A DNA stretch of 64,000 nucleotides from Massariosphaeria phaeospora (GCA_011032825.1 JAADJZ010000006.1:1860001-1924000); one strand, 5' to 3'. Counted from the first letter of the stretch, positions 36,153-45,487 are shown. Numbers and translations: made by a program. The notes: generated by a model not told the origin, from the sequence alone.

Positions 36153-37793
36153 ATGGGTGCCAATCAGTCACGGCCGTCCGATGCGGCTATCCAGGAGAAG
36201 CTCCTTGAACGCCTGCAAGCGCTCCACGTCAAGGATGATAGGTCGATCAACGAGAAGGACGGCTTTGTATACGTCGACAACGAGGCTCGTACGTGGACCA
36301 AATCAGAAGATATAGCTAGCTGACCGAACTACAAGGCGCGAGGAACACATCTATCCCAGTCCACAAACAGGATGTCTCCGCCGACGGTATTGGGGAGTGG
36401 GAGAAGGAGCTCATGGAGGACCCCAAGGCACGTCATCTTCTACCACATGACAGTCACGTTCAACTGCTAACATACCTCTCAGAACCGCCTTGCTCTCGCC
36501 GCACTCAGCTCAAACTCGGCCAACGCCGTCCTCTCGTCCCGCTCCGCCACCATCGCAGACACGCAGAACTTCAACATCAAGATCCCCGTCGAAGGATCGC
36601 CCATCACCAACCAAGCCGCATCGGGCAGATGCTGGTTGTTTGCCTCCACAAATGTCTTCCGCGTTGCCATCATGAAGAAGTACAAACTGTCTTCCTTCCA
36701 ACTATCACAATCCTATCTCTTCTACTGGGACAAGATCGAGAAGGCGAACTACTTTTTGGAGAGCATCTTAGACACAGTCGGGGAGGATATTGACAGCCGA
36801 CTTATCCAGGCGCTCCTGGCAAGCCCAGTCGGCGACGGCGGCCAGTGGGACATGGTAGCCAATCTTGTCTCAAAATATGGTCTTGTTCCCCAGACCCTGT
36901 ACCCCGACTCATACAACGCCTCAAACTCCTCAGCCATGGACCGCCTCATCACCACCAAACTCCGCGAAGACGCCATCCGCCTCCGCTCCCTTGCCGCAAG
37001 CAGCACCTCCCCGGAGATCTTACGAGCCACCATCGCCACGGAAAAGGAGAAAATGCTCCGCGAAGTCCACCTTATCCTCACTCTCATGCTCGGCCCTCCC
37101 CCAGCTCCCGACAAAGCCTTTGTCTGGGAATACTACGACCGTGACAGCAACCTCTGCACCCTGCGCACCCGCCCCACCGCCTTCGCCAAAGAGCTCTCCG
37201 ATAACCGCACGATGCGCGCGCTCGGCGGAACCGACGTCCACAAGCTCTTCTCTCTAGTCAACGACCCGCGGAACTCGTACAACCGTCTCCTGAGTGTCAA
37301 GCGCCTCGGCAACGTCTACGAAGGGCGCCCAGTAACCTACGTTAACGTCGACATGCCCACGATGAAGAAAGCCGTCATCGAGATGCTAAAGCGCGGCTTC
37401 CCCGTGTTCTTCGGCTCGGACGTGGGCAAATACTCCGACTCGACCAAGGGCATTATGGACACGGAGCTGTTTGACTACGAACTGGGTTTCAATATCAAGC
37501 TCGGGCTGAAGAAGGCCGAGAGGCTCCAGACGGGCGAGAGCCAGATGACCCACGCAATGGTGCTGACCGCCGTCCATGTCGTCGATGGCAAGCCGGTGCG
37601 CTGGAGAGTCGAGAACTCGTGGAGCGAGCGCGCGGGCGACAAGGGCTACTTTGTCATGAGCGATGCCTGGATGGACGAGTTTGTCTACCAGGCTGTTGTT
37701 GATCCCTCCGTGGTCAGCGCTGCCGTCCGGAAAGTGCTCGAGCAGAAGCCGAAGATGCTCGAGCTGTGGGACCCTATGGGAGCGTTGGCGTAG
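36153..37793 (+). CDS. BLH1: Bleomycin hydrolase (papain-fold cysteine aminopeptidase, C1B)
   Basis: Exons 36153-36288, 36336-36427 and 36483-37793; 512 residues, normal for the family. The catalytic triad is complete: Cys126 in QAASGRCWLFAS, His433 in MTHAMVL (codon 37551) and Asn454 in VENSWS (codon 37614). Other family landmarks are SQSYLFYWDKIEKANYFLE, VGDGGQWDMVANLVSKYGLVP and PVFFGSDVGKYSD, and the C-terminus ending in MGALA fits the self-processing tail of this hexameric enzyme. Known role: cytosolic neutral cysteine protease that trims peptides and hydrolyses homocysteine thiolactone and bleomycin. Intron 2 (36428-36482) must use a GC donor: AAG|gcacgt ... gctaac ... ctcag, because only this cut joins EDPK to NRLALAAL in frame. 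Confidence 0.96.
36428..36482 (+). other. Non-canonical GC-AG intron in BLH1
   Basis: 55-bp intron with donor AAG|gcacgt, a gctaac branch point about 12-15 nt before the acceptor, and acceptor ctctcag. Its length is not a multiple of three, so it must be removed. No GT within the segment gives an in-frame junction. Confidence 0.85.
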
Positions 37794-38425
37794 ACGGAAG
37801 ATTGAGTTGAGTGATAGTGCATCTGGTGTTGCTTTTTTCGGCTGGGTACTTGAAGGCATGGTGGGTGGTTGCTTGGCGTTGTGGTTTCGATGATCTCGGA
37901 TCGGATATATACCAGCTACTTTAGCTTTTCAGTAAGGCTACGAATATCATTTATTGAACAGTGCTGTAGTAAGATCCATTAGGTTCAGCGTTTGCGTATG
38001 TCATGTCGAGCGCTACATGCAGATCGCGACATGGAGATTCCCATATAAGTCTACGTAGTACGAACCGTGTTAGCGTGAGTATCACGACTTAAAGGTAGGT
38101 AGGCATGCTACTGTCTATCACACACCACTACAAGACACCATTCACGTGTCTTCCAAGTACAAGGATTCCAAACTACTACATTTGTGAATCTGAACATACA
38201 AGTTCACAGTAGAGATGCATTACAATAGAAGGCCTTTCAGCGGCGTTGCTGCGCGCTGTCATGATCTTTTTGCCCTTGTGGCCAGAGAATCGATCCGTTC
38301 CTCCATAGACCCGCCGTACCCACCAAAGTAGGCAATGTCAATTCGCGGCGTAGACGCAGAGGCGACGCTGTTCGTGTTTCCGTGAGCCGTATCGTATTTG
38401 CAGTGTTCAGAGTATCCAGGAGGAA
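37794..38425. other. Intergenic region at the start of the accessory island
   Basis: 3' UTR of BLH1, then AT-richer sequence without a recognisable gene. Confidence 0.45.
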
Positions 38426-38760
38426 TTAAATCTGATCAGCATCATTGACGTTGTTTGGGGTACCTTTTTGCGCGTCTGCTACGACGTCGTTGTAGTTTAA
38501 GTCGATAGCGTCTGCTTTCCTGGAAACGCGGTCTTCTTCCTCGCCGGCAGAGTGGGCCGTAGGCTCTTGCGGGCTTAACTTTAACTTGCGGCTGTGGCCT
38601 CATCTGGTACTGTCTGTTGTCCCGTGTTGTGGTCGTAGTATCCGCGATTGATAATGTCGGAAACGTCCGGCCTCTTAGCTGCGTAGCCCACGTCCACTAT
38701 GTCTAGTCTTCGCCGTTTGCGGAAGCGCTCCAGTTCGTCGGTGGCTGAGGTTGCTGCCAT
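38426..38760 (-). pseudogene. Short frameshifted coding relic of unknown family
   Basis: On the minus strand an open frame starts at ATG 38760 and runs 59 codons (key parts DELERFRKRRRLDIVDVGY, PDVSDIINRGYYDHNTG) to TAA at 38581-38583. A second frame, shifted near 38585-38595, continues LKLSPQEPTAHSAGEEEDR ... AIDLNYNDVVADAQK to a stop at 38426. Both parts have the codon texture and charge pattern of a real hydrophilic protein with a basic, possibly nuclear, patch. One small indel would join them, so I read this as a recently broken gene or a sequencing error. No family recognised. Confidence 0.4.
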
Positions 38761-39363
38761 TGAGGAGCAGCGTCGTTCGAGGCTTTTACTGATTTGTTAA
38801 AGTGAGAGACCTCTTGCCTAGTACATTAGATACATCTACATACCATTTATCAGTAACAATGAAAAGCACTGAAGAGTTCGTACTTGTCTCCATTGCTGTA
38901 TTTGACGAGTCGCTCCCTTGGTCTCTTATATGCGACCTTGTCCGTGAATGTCGTTGAAGCAAGCTTTGAGGTCACAGAGCGCGTCAATCGCGCATACTAT
39001 TAAGAGATTCAGCCCTAGAACAGCGGAGAATACACATCTCGCTTCGCCTTCAGATGTGTGTATGTAGAAAAGAGCGCAAGACGCTAGTCAGCTAATGATA
39101 TCTCGGATACTGTGCTCGAGGCATGAAACGGCTTCGAGGAAGAAAGAAATTTCTGCTGCGGAAGAGCTCACTTGCATTAAGATAGCTAGGAAGAAGTGCC
39201 ATTAGTGGTTCTAGACCAAGGCGCGAAATACGCAACAAAATCAGACAGGAGGACTTGATGGTTAGGAGACGAGGTAAAGTGATGAGAGTGAAAAGGAAAG
39301 GCGCCAGGTTTGCTACTGCTACCTTTAGCAGCTGATACCACAAAGGTGGATATGCCTAATTAC
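38761..39363. other. Gene-free, mixed composition
   Basis: No convincing coding sequence. The one open frame on the minus strand (39092-39343) has no recognisable features. Confidence 0.4.
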
Positions 39364-39451
39364 AAAAGAAATAGTAGCTTCTCTTTGATTGAGCGTGTCA
39401 TCCTTAGTGCAGGGGCTATGCTAATCTTCTCTGTATTGTTGAAATGACAAA
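39364..39451 (-). pseudogene. Intronless, 5'-truncated U6 snRNA copy
   Basis: On the minus strand the sequence from tttgtcatttcaac onward matches the U6 gene at 40816-40878 joined directly to 40933-40958, so the 54-bp intron is absent at exactly the predicted junction (gctcaa then tcaaag). It keeps ACAGAGA and the AGC motif. It has three transitions in the core (ACGAT to ACAAT, ATGG to ATAG, ACCA to ACTA) and a broken T-run (tttctttt), so it should not terminate Pol III efficiently. The 5' stem-loop and the TATA box are missing. Best read as a processed (RNA-derived) pseudogene; an older, never-intron-bearing duplicate is the alternative. Confidence 0.85.
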
Positions 39452-39667
39452 CGCACGTGGAGCACGGTTGCTGGGCAGACAATGTTGTTGTTAACACACC
39501 GCGATTCTCGCTGTGAACGATGAACCGAGAGAAACAGGCCGCGGAGACTTTGCAGAGACGATCGGATAAAAACGCGTACTGGGCTAGACGGACCAACACC
39601 CAGAAGCTTCTGCACGTCTACCCTCGCGCTCTTTTTCAATGCGTCTTGACCTCGCGATGCGTGCGAC

Positions 39668-40236
39668 TTGCCTATACCACAGTTCGTGCCCAGCGCCCCT
39701 GAGCCCAGTGCAGAGGCGGGAGGAGTCTCGCTGCCGCGGTTGACGCGCGCCACGTTCGTTCGGCACCTCTTCCGCGTCTACCCTCTCGATCTTTCTTCAA
39801 CGCGGCTTGGTCTTACGGCCCGGCATGTTGCCCGCACCCACCCGACACCTCACGTCGAGTGGAGCATGGATTCGATCCACCCTAGCAACAGCTCCCAGCA
39901 ACAGGACCCAGCTGCAGAACCATACTGCAGGGAGTTGGAAGACGTGTTCGAGGAGCGCTATACCAGCTGCCGAACATCGTAGAAGGATGTGAGTCGGTAG
40001 ACCATAGGGCGATCCGACTCTGAGGATTTTGGACCCAAGGTATATCCCTATGAGCATGCGTTAGTCTATGCTGAAAATCTCGAGTACAACTTCTTGTAGC
40101 CTGTGAACGCAGCTTTCGACGTTGAACAGGTTTCGGACTCCGCGCTTCACGATGACAGACCGTCTTTTCGCGATTATCCCCACCCGGTCTTGAAATATGA
40201 GAAGGTCTCAGACCGGGCCACTGATGTCCACATGTG
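39668..40236 (+). pseudogene. Coding relic broken by three in-frame TAG codons
   Basis: One continuous plus-strand frame reads ...MDSIHPSNSSQQQDPAAEP (ATG 39866), ELEDVFEERY, SDSEDFGPKVYPYEHALVYA, NAAFDVEQVSDSALHDD, RDYPHPVLKYEKVSDRATD to TGA at 40234. It is interrupted only by TAG at 39980, about 39998 and about 40097. Each TAG can arise from TGG (Trp) by one G-to-A change, the strand-mirror of CpA to TpA damage. There is no frameshift. The protein family is not recognised. Upstream, two imperfect direct repeats of gtctaccctcgcgctcttt (about 39618 and 39776) precede the ATG. A repeat-induced-mutation victim is the likeliest explanation. Confidence 0.5.
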
Positions 40237-40772
40237 AAGCTCGGCCAGACGATTTGAAAAGGTTGGAAAGTAAGAGACTGGAGCTGAACATATGTACACT
40301 CCCACCGCGGACGTTACGCCACGACGGAAATTTTACAGCAGAAGCTTGCCGCGGCTGCCCGAGCGCCAATCAAACGTTCCGGAGAATGAGGTTGCACAAC
40401 AATTAAGATACCAGGGCATGAAGAACTCTGGTCTTGGAGGAGCAAGATTGACGGAGACGATCTATGACGACAAGACCACTTATTTCTGAAGACGGGCTAT
40501 CTATGGGTACAGAGCGACATCACTTGGGCATGGCACATGGTTATGTCCAAGACACCTGCAAAAGATATGGTTAGTCTACTATCGTTGAACACTTGCAAGA
40601 CGGTGTGTGGAGAGGAAGAGAGGAAACGTGTTGCAGAACACAAGAAGATGGCCGCTAGCGCGTGCACGAGCCACACGTAAGCCTGCCGATGATTCCAAGG
40701 TTCCGCCGCCAAGCCCGCCCCCAAACGCAGGATTTTCGCGCAATTCCGCCCCCCAACGCAATCAGATCCTAC

Positions 40773-40783
40773 TATATATATTT
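40773..40783 (+). promoter_or_regulatory. TATA box of the U6 gene
   Basis: tatatatattt lies 30 bp upstream of the predicted U6 5' end, the spacing used by TATA-dependent Pol III U6 promoters. Confidence 0.75.
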
Positions 40784-40802
40784 GTTCCGCGGCCACATTC
40801 TC

Positions 40803-40952
40803 GTTCTTCGGAACATTTGTCATTTCAACGATACAGAGAAGATTAGCATGGCCCCTGCACTAAGGATGACACGCTCAAGTACGTTCCAATCGACTCCATT
40901 CTGCCTTCAAGCATATCCTAACACGAACGCAGTCAAAGAGAAGCTACCATTT
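40803..40952 (+). ncRNA. U6: U6 spliceosomal snRNA gene interrupted by an mRNA-type intron
   Basis: Exons 40803-40878 and 40933 to about 40952, mature RNA about 96-100 nt. The 5' stem-loop gttcttcggaac (40803-40814) is followed by the catalytic core: ACAGAGA box at 40833-40839, AGC triad base at 40845-40847, and the internal stem-loop region ggcccctgcactaaggatgacac. The conserved core matches U6 of fungi such as S. pombe almost letter for letter. Between gctcaa and tcaaagagaagctacc lies a 54-bp insertion with gtacgt donor, cctaac branch point and cgcag acceptor (40879-40932). Removal restores a normal U6 3' end and the T9 Pol III terminator. The segment between the 5' stem and the ACAGAGA box is a few nt shorter than in S. 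pombe. TATA box upstream and B-box downstream support a functional locus. U6 introns are known in a few fungi (S. pombe, Rhodosporidium), but at other positions as I recall. Confidence 0.93.
40879..40932 (+). other. Spliceosomal intron inside U6 snRNA
   Basis: 54 bp, gtacgt...cctaac...cgcag: the same signals as the mRNA introns in this window. It interrupts U6 just 3' of the internal stem-loop. The intronless copy at 39364-39451 independently marks the same splice junction. Confidence 0.88.
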
Positions 40953-40958
40953 TTTTTT
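40950..40958 (+). terminator. Pol III terminator of U6
   Basis: Run of nine T directly after the U6 3' sequence gctacca. Confidence 0.85.
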
Positions 40959-40970
40959 GCTGGATCGATC

Positions 40971-40980
40971 GTTCGAGTCT
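40971..40980 (+). promoter_or_regulatory. B-box-like element downstream of U6
   Basis: gttcgagtct matches the Pol III B-box core GTTCGANTC and lies 12 bp after the T-run. Budding-yeast U6 also uses a downstream B box (farther away), and S. pombe has it inside its U6 intron, so a functional TFIIIC site here is plausible. Confidence 0.6.
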
Positions 40981-42323
40981 CGCAACAGACGCTTTTTAGG
41001 CTGTTAAAAAACCAAATTTTACGCGAACACGCTAATATTGCGGAGTACGATCATCTCCAACACCAATCCTGTTGCTTTCTATCTATGCAAGACAATTGAT
41101 ATGCTCTACGTATAGCTGTAAGTAGTGTCTACACTTGTATATCTAAGGGCAAGTGCTGAGGCTTCAGAAGGGTAGGCGTTGGCACTAGGAGATCGCGGAG
41201 GCGCATGGAATGAAGGTAATAGCAGCGTCTCTCGTTGGGATCTTCTCGCTACAGACTTTGCACTCTCTCAAGTGTGAATGGGTTGGCTAGCCTGTTGTAA
41301 TTGATCGCGTGGGACTGTGGCTGTGTGTTGGCTCACGTTCACGATCTGGTTCATTGAGGTTGACGCTGAACACCGTTCCAATAAAGATAGTTAAGTAAAT
41401 CCTCTTGACAGTAGAGACCTTTCTAGCAATAGGTAGAGAGTGTACTTGTATTTTTACAAAGCCCTATTGTATCTAGTATAGTTACTAGGTAATGTCTAAG
41501 CAAAGCCTGCACATAGACGGGAGTTGGTAGGTTGTCATTAGCACACCGAGGAATTCTTGATGATTTGCGACGAGGGAGTAGATGATGGATCCTCGCCAGC
41601 GCGACGCTAAGTACGATGACTTCATATGCCTACGGGCCGCTGCTGTCGTTGGCTGTCGTCGCTGTGCTGACCGCGAGGCACGTAACAGGCGACTGAATGG
41701 ACGTAGAGGCGCCCGCCCGTAGAGGCACCATGGCGGCGCTCGGTGGCCGGGCGCGCACCCGCTGCGAACCATCATACTACAGCGCAGCAACTACCCAACA
41801 GAAAATGGCTGCGATAGTTTGTATAATTGTCGCATACAAATAGAGCGGCCTCATTCAAAGCGCAGGTATTTTGAGTCGCTGTGGAGGTGGTGCAGTAGGT
41901 GCAGAGAGGTTGCTGGCGGTGCCCGCAGAGGTGCCCGCACGACCCCGCCCTGCACACCTCAGTAAGCCTACCCTCTCACTCTACAAGCTACACATGCAAT
42001 ACCTAGTATACTAAGTATAACAGAGCTTTGTAAGGATAGAAGTCGACTATCTACATGTTGCTAGAAACTCCTCAGCTGTCAAAGGGATCGCGAAGTGTTC
42101 TTTGATATGAATTTTGCAGGGAGGTGACGGCATATCCTATAGCCCTCACAGCCTAACTTGTGAGCTTCAATCAGCTTGCTTACTTACGAAACAACCTTCT
42201 TCGCCAACAAATAACAACTACAGTGAGTTATTAATTGTTTGCGACTTATATACATATGCTTGCAACTCTTGAGCAAGTAGAGTAGCCGAGCAAGTAGAGT
42301 AGCCCATCCCACGGGTTGGCACT
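40981..42323. other. Gene-free region
   Basis: AT-rich with scattered TAG/TAA-broken frames. No RNA gene or recognisable protein fragment. Probably old repeat DNA. Confidence 0.4.
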
Positions 42324-42536
42324 CAAAGGGCAAGCTCAGTAACCTTGGAAGTCTAGCGGTCAGGTGCAGACAGGGCAGGGGTAGGTAGGAACATCAAACT
42401 TTTTCGCACCAAAATAAACGAGGGGCAGCCAATGCAGCAGATCTGATTTGTCAGCGTGTCCGCTTGGCACGCACGTGAACGCCAGACTACCTAGGTACCT
42501 AAGCCTGGTTCCAAGGTTATTGAGCTTGCCCTTTGT
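42324..42536. mobile_element. 213-bp inverted-repeat element (MITE-like)
   Basis: Ends are 25-bp inverted repeats, caaagggcaagctcagtaac... at 42324-42348 and its reverse complement at 42512-42536, with one mismatch (G/A at the fifteenth base). The 163-bp interior has no coding capacity. Size and structure fit a miniature inverted-repeat transposable element. I see no clean target-site duplication, so the copy is old or the true ends differ slightly. Confidence 0.6.
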
Positions 42537-43025
42537 AGAATCCTTCACACCTGCGTTAGGTAGAGCAAATTGCGAACATACCTCAAGTTCGCAATCTGTT
42601 CCAAACCGCATGGTTAATTAGCGCAGAATACGAGTGTCATTCAGGTTACTGCCATCCATTCATTGAATCCTCACCTGATACTCTAGCTTGGAGCGGAGTT
42701 CCCCAGAAGAGTCCTCATGAAAAGGTTTCTTCTTGGTGTGAGCTGAGTGGCTAGTCTGTAGCCATTTTTGCTGTTAGAACTCAGTATGTGGCCGTAACTT
42801 CTTGCTTCATTTTACTTACTAGTTATCTCACTCACACATACTCTCTCCTCACTCTTCACCACCGTGTCTTTACTATCTCTTACTCACCACCAGAAAGGCG
42901 ACGCCTTCGCATACAAAAGGTGCGGAGGAGTCCTGAGTGTGCGTGCCTACCTTATTCCTTCCTCGAACACGCTATTGCAAGCAATCGCAAGTGCCCAATG
43001 AAAAACTAGTCCTGCTTTGGCGGAA
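42537..43025. other. Gene-free region
   Basis: No supported gene. An open frame at 42788-43009 (+) has no recognisable content. Confidence 0.4.
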
Positions 43026-43375
43026 CATGCTTCCGTAGAAACGCTGATTCCGCTTCAACAGGCTAGCAAGGGTCTAGATTGCTCTTAACCGCTGTACCAG
43101 CAGCTGTAAACAGCTGAACTAAGATATGCCAAAAAACGCCTCGAAAGTGCTTCTGGACATACCATAGTTACCGGACGAATCCGTTGCTGTTGCGACAAAG
43201 CATGCTTCCGGAGAAACGCTGCTACCTCGTCAACAACCTAGCGAGGGTCTGGATTGCTCCTAACCGCTACACCAGCAGCTGTATAACAGCTGAACTATGA
43301 TCATACTGAGAAACTCCTCGAAAGTGCTTCTAGACATGATCATAGTTACCGGACGAATCCGTTGTTGTCCATGAT
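43026..43375. repeat. Two-copy tandem duplication, 175-bp period
   Basis: Copy A 43026-43200 and copy B 43201-43375 share catgcttccg(t/g)agaaacgctg, agggtct(a/g)gattgct, accagcagctgta, cctcgaaagtgcttct and gttaccggacgaatccgtt, diverged mainly by transitions. Copy B contains the last codons and stop of the GIY-YIG-like gene (stop at 43346-43348), so copy A carries a duplicated gene tail. Confidence 0.8.
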
Positions 43376-44757
43376 GACTATCCACGCATCTCCCAGATCC
43401 AAGGGATGGCCGGTATATCCACACCTCGGTCGATCCAATCGCTTGTTGGCAGGGTACCAGCGACGGGGTCTAAGCTCGTCGGGATCCAGGTCCTCTAGCC
43501 AGTCGACGAGCCGGTTTGCCCTAGGGATTGACTTGTCCGGATCACCTTCCAGCCTCACCCAGACGAAACCCTCTTCGTTGTCGCACTTTCGGACACCACT
43601 TATCTTGATCCCTAGGCGCCGAGCGGGGCCGTTGTAACGTTTTGGCGAACCAAGGCTACTGATGACGCTTTCGGGGTGATATCCGTCCGGCAGCAGCTCG
43701 CACCATACTCGAATTGAGGCTTCTTCGAACCGGTCGATATGGGATCTGCCGACCCGAAACCTCACGCTCCATATCTGGAATTCGTAGTCCGCTCCACCAT
43801 ACCATCCAGGGGCGTTCCAAAAAGAGCCATCGAAAATCTCACCCTTGAGGAATGATTCGCGCCGAGGGGTTATCTCGCGGTTCCGAGAGATTCCGTACCA
43901 TTCTCTTTTCAGAGTATCTTTCGCATATTTGAAGCTATTGCTTCTCATCGGATAGTCGGCAAAGCTGAAGCCTTGCCCCAAGGGCTCGCGGACATTTACA
44001 CCCTTGTCTAGCTCTTCCCCGCGTATCCACTTGAAGCTCTCGGCATCAAGATTGTTCTTCAAATCGAAAAGCTGAAGAGACCGAAAGATCAGGCCGAGCC
44101 ATTGTTCAAGAATATTTAGAATGGGTCCCGCCGCTAGGTCCGTGTCCGAGATAGGTAAAAGGTAATGTATTGTTGTTGCGCGCTCGAAAAGAAAATAGAG
44201 AAAACTCGGATGTACATTACGGTACGCTTCAGATTGATGGCTCAAAGTAATCCGGTGATGGCCATTTTCAGTCTGACCGACATAGCGGCGCTCTTGACCC
44301 TCGATATCTAAGAGGATGAGGTAGCCTACCCCATGATGGGGGAATTGGGTCACGGCCTTCGTTTTCAACCTTCGCAGATGTTAATTACATGTTCACAGAG
44401 GCACCGTACTAGGCTGTGAATAGGAAGGGTTTCAGCTTGATTTATTTACCATTGACGATCGTAGAGACGGCCTTTGTTCCAGAACTCAAGGACCCAGTCC
44501 GAGAGCTTTCCCTTGCAAAGTTCTATGGCGGCGTCCGGATCCGCAAGCTGGTCACTGTAAAAATCTAGGAGTGGTTGACTTTTACACTTATGCGGCAGAA
44601 CTTCCTTCACCAAATGCTCAAGAAGACGATACGGATGAGAAGGATGCAGGGGCTGCTCGATTCTTGGGGCTTGAACCGGCCGGAGCTCGAGATCTTCGCC
44701 GTCGTCGTCGTCGTCGTCGTCGTCGCGAGGGCGCTTGGTAGTATTCGTAAGAGACAT
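43346..44757 (-). CDS. Putative GIY-YIG-type nuclease-like protein with acidic N-terminus
   Basis: Exons on minus strand: 44757-44450 and 44369-43346 (81-bp intron, gtaaat...gcgaag), 443 residues. The N-terminus holds a run of about nine Asp encoded by a gtc/gac microsatellite, then a helical region (YRLLEHLVKEVLPHK, WVLEFWNKGRLYDRQW). Straight after the intron comes GVGYLILLDIEGQERRYVGQT, followed by NGHHRI and a downstream LEQWLG. The pattern G-x-Y ... Y-V-G-Q-T ... R ... E is that of GIY-YIG nucleases (two-strand core, catalytic Tyr, Arg and Glu). The remaining 250 residues are rich in Trp/Arg/Asp with no known domain. The gene looks intact although it sits in a decayed, repeat-rich island. 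It could be an island or mobile-element passenger, or a fungal orphan family. The domain call is by motif only. Confidence 0.6.
44695..44728. repeat. (gtc)n trinucleotide microsatellite
   Basis: About nine perfect gtc repeats inside the coding region of the GIY-YIG-like gene, encoding its poly-Asp run on the minus strand; a likely length-variable site. Confidence 0.9.
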
Positions 44758-44943
44758 GATGAGACGGCAGTACACTATCGAACAAAGAACACAGTGACAG
44801 AAGAAGACAGCTTGTAGGAGAAATCTCTTCGATAAAACTTGGCCATACGTGACTTCCTTCATTCTATTCTGACCGGCTGCCTTTACGATACAGGAAGGCG
44901 TTACAAAGCCGCCTCACAACGCCGCCTGAGAAGGAACACTCTC

Positions 44944-45487
44944 TCAAGAACGTACGTTCTTGCCTCCAGACTCAAGTATGTCCAGGCAGCAAGCAGGTGG
45001 TGCCGAAGACCTTGCTAGGTGTCTGCCCCATGCCTTCCTCGTTTCGTCGTGGCCAGCTGCTGACACCACAATAGAGGAAGGCACGATTTCCTCATCAAGC
45101 CGCAAGAAGCGCAACACGATCTCGATCTCGGGAATGTTGATGAATGGCCTGATCGCGTCCAGGTTGGAGCCAATGGGCGTTTCCGAACTGATTTCGGAAC
45201 GAAATGCTGGCTCCGTAGTCTAGTAGTGGACGGACTGGGAGTGGTCCCTCTGCAAGCATGACGCCAGTCCATAGGTACTACGATAATTCCAGGCGTGTAA
45301 CTGGAAGGAGCAGCCGAGTTTGACTGAATAGGATGTTCGTTTCGGTCCGAAATAGGGGTTCTGCTTTGCGTGTAGAAGTGGGAGAGATCCCCTCTGTGAT
45401 CTCTTCCAAGCTTCGGTACTCGCGCCTCACCTCCTCGCGGCCAAGCGATAAAACGCCCCTTCTCCGCTGCCTCTGCCAGAATTCCAT
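44944..45487 (-). pseudogene. Coding-like fragments of an unrecognised gene
   Basis: Two minus-strand stretches have good coding texture. One is 45487-45278, starting MEFWQRQRRRGVLSLGREEV and continuing EEITEGISPTSTRK. The other, 45219-44944, is preceded by an acceptor-like actactag and reads TTEPAFRSEISSETPIG, NIPEIEIVLRFLRLDEE, VSAAGHDETRKAWGRHLARS to TGA at 44944. I could not find a splice that joins them in frame, so they may be parts of a decayed gene or of a gene whose exons I have mis-set. They lie divergently to the Lys-rich gene at 45611. Confidence 0.3.

Noticed and set aside
44446..44862. Upstream extension of the GIY-YIG-like gene to include a hydrophobic leader (from 44862)
   Set aside because: The extension has no ATG at its start; the first good ATG is at 44757, giving a hydrophilic N-terminus.
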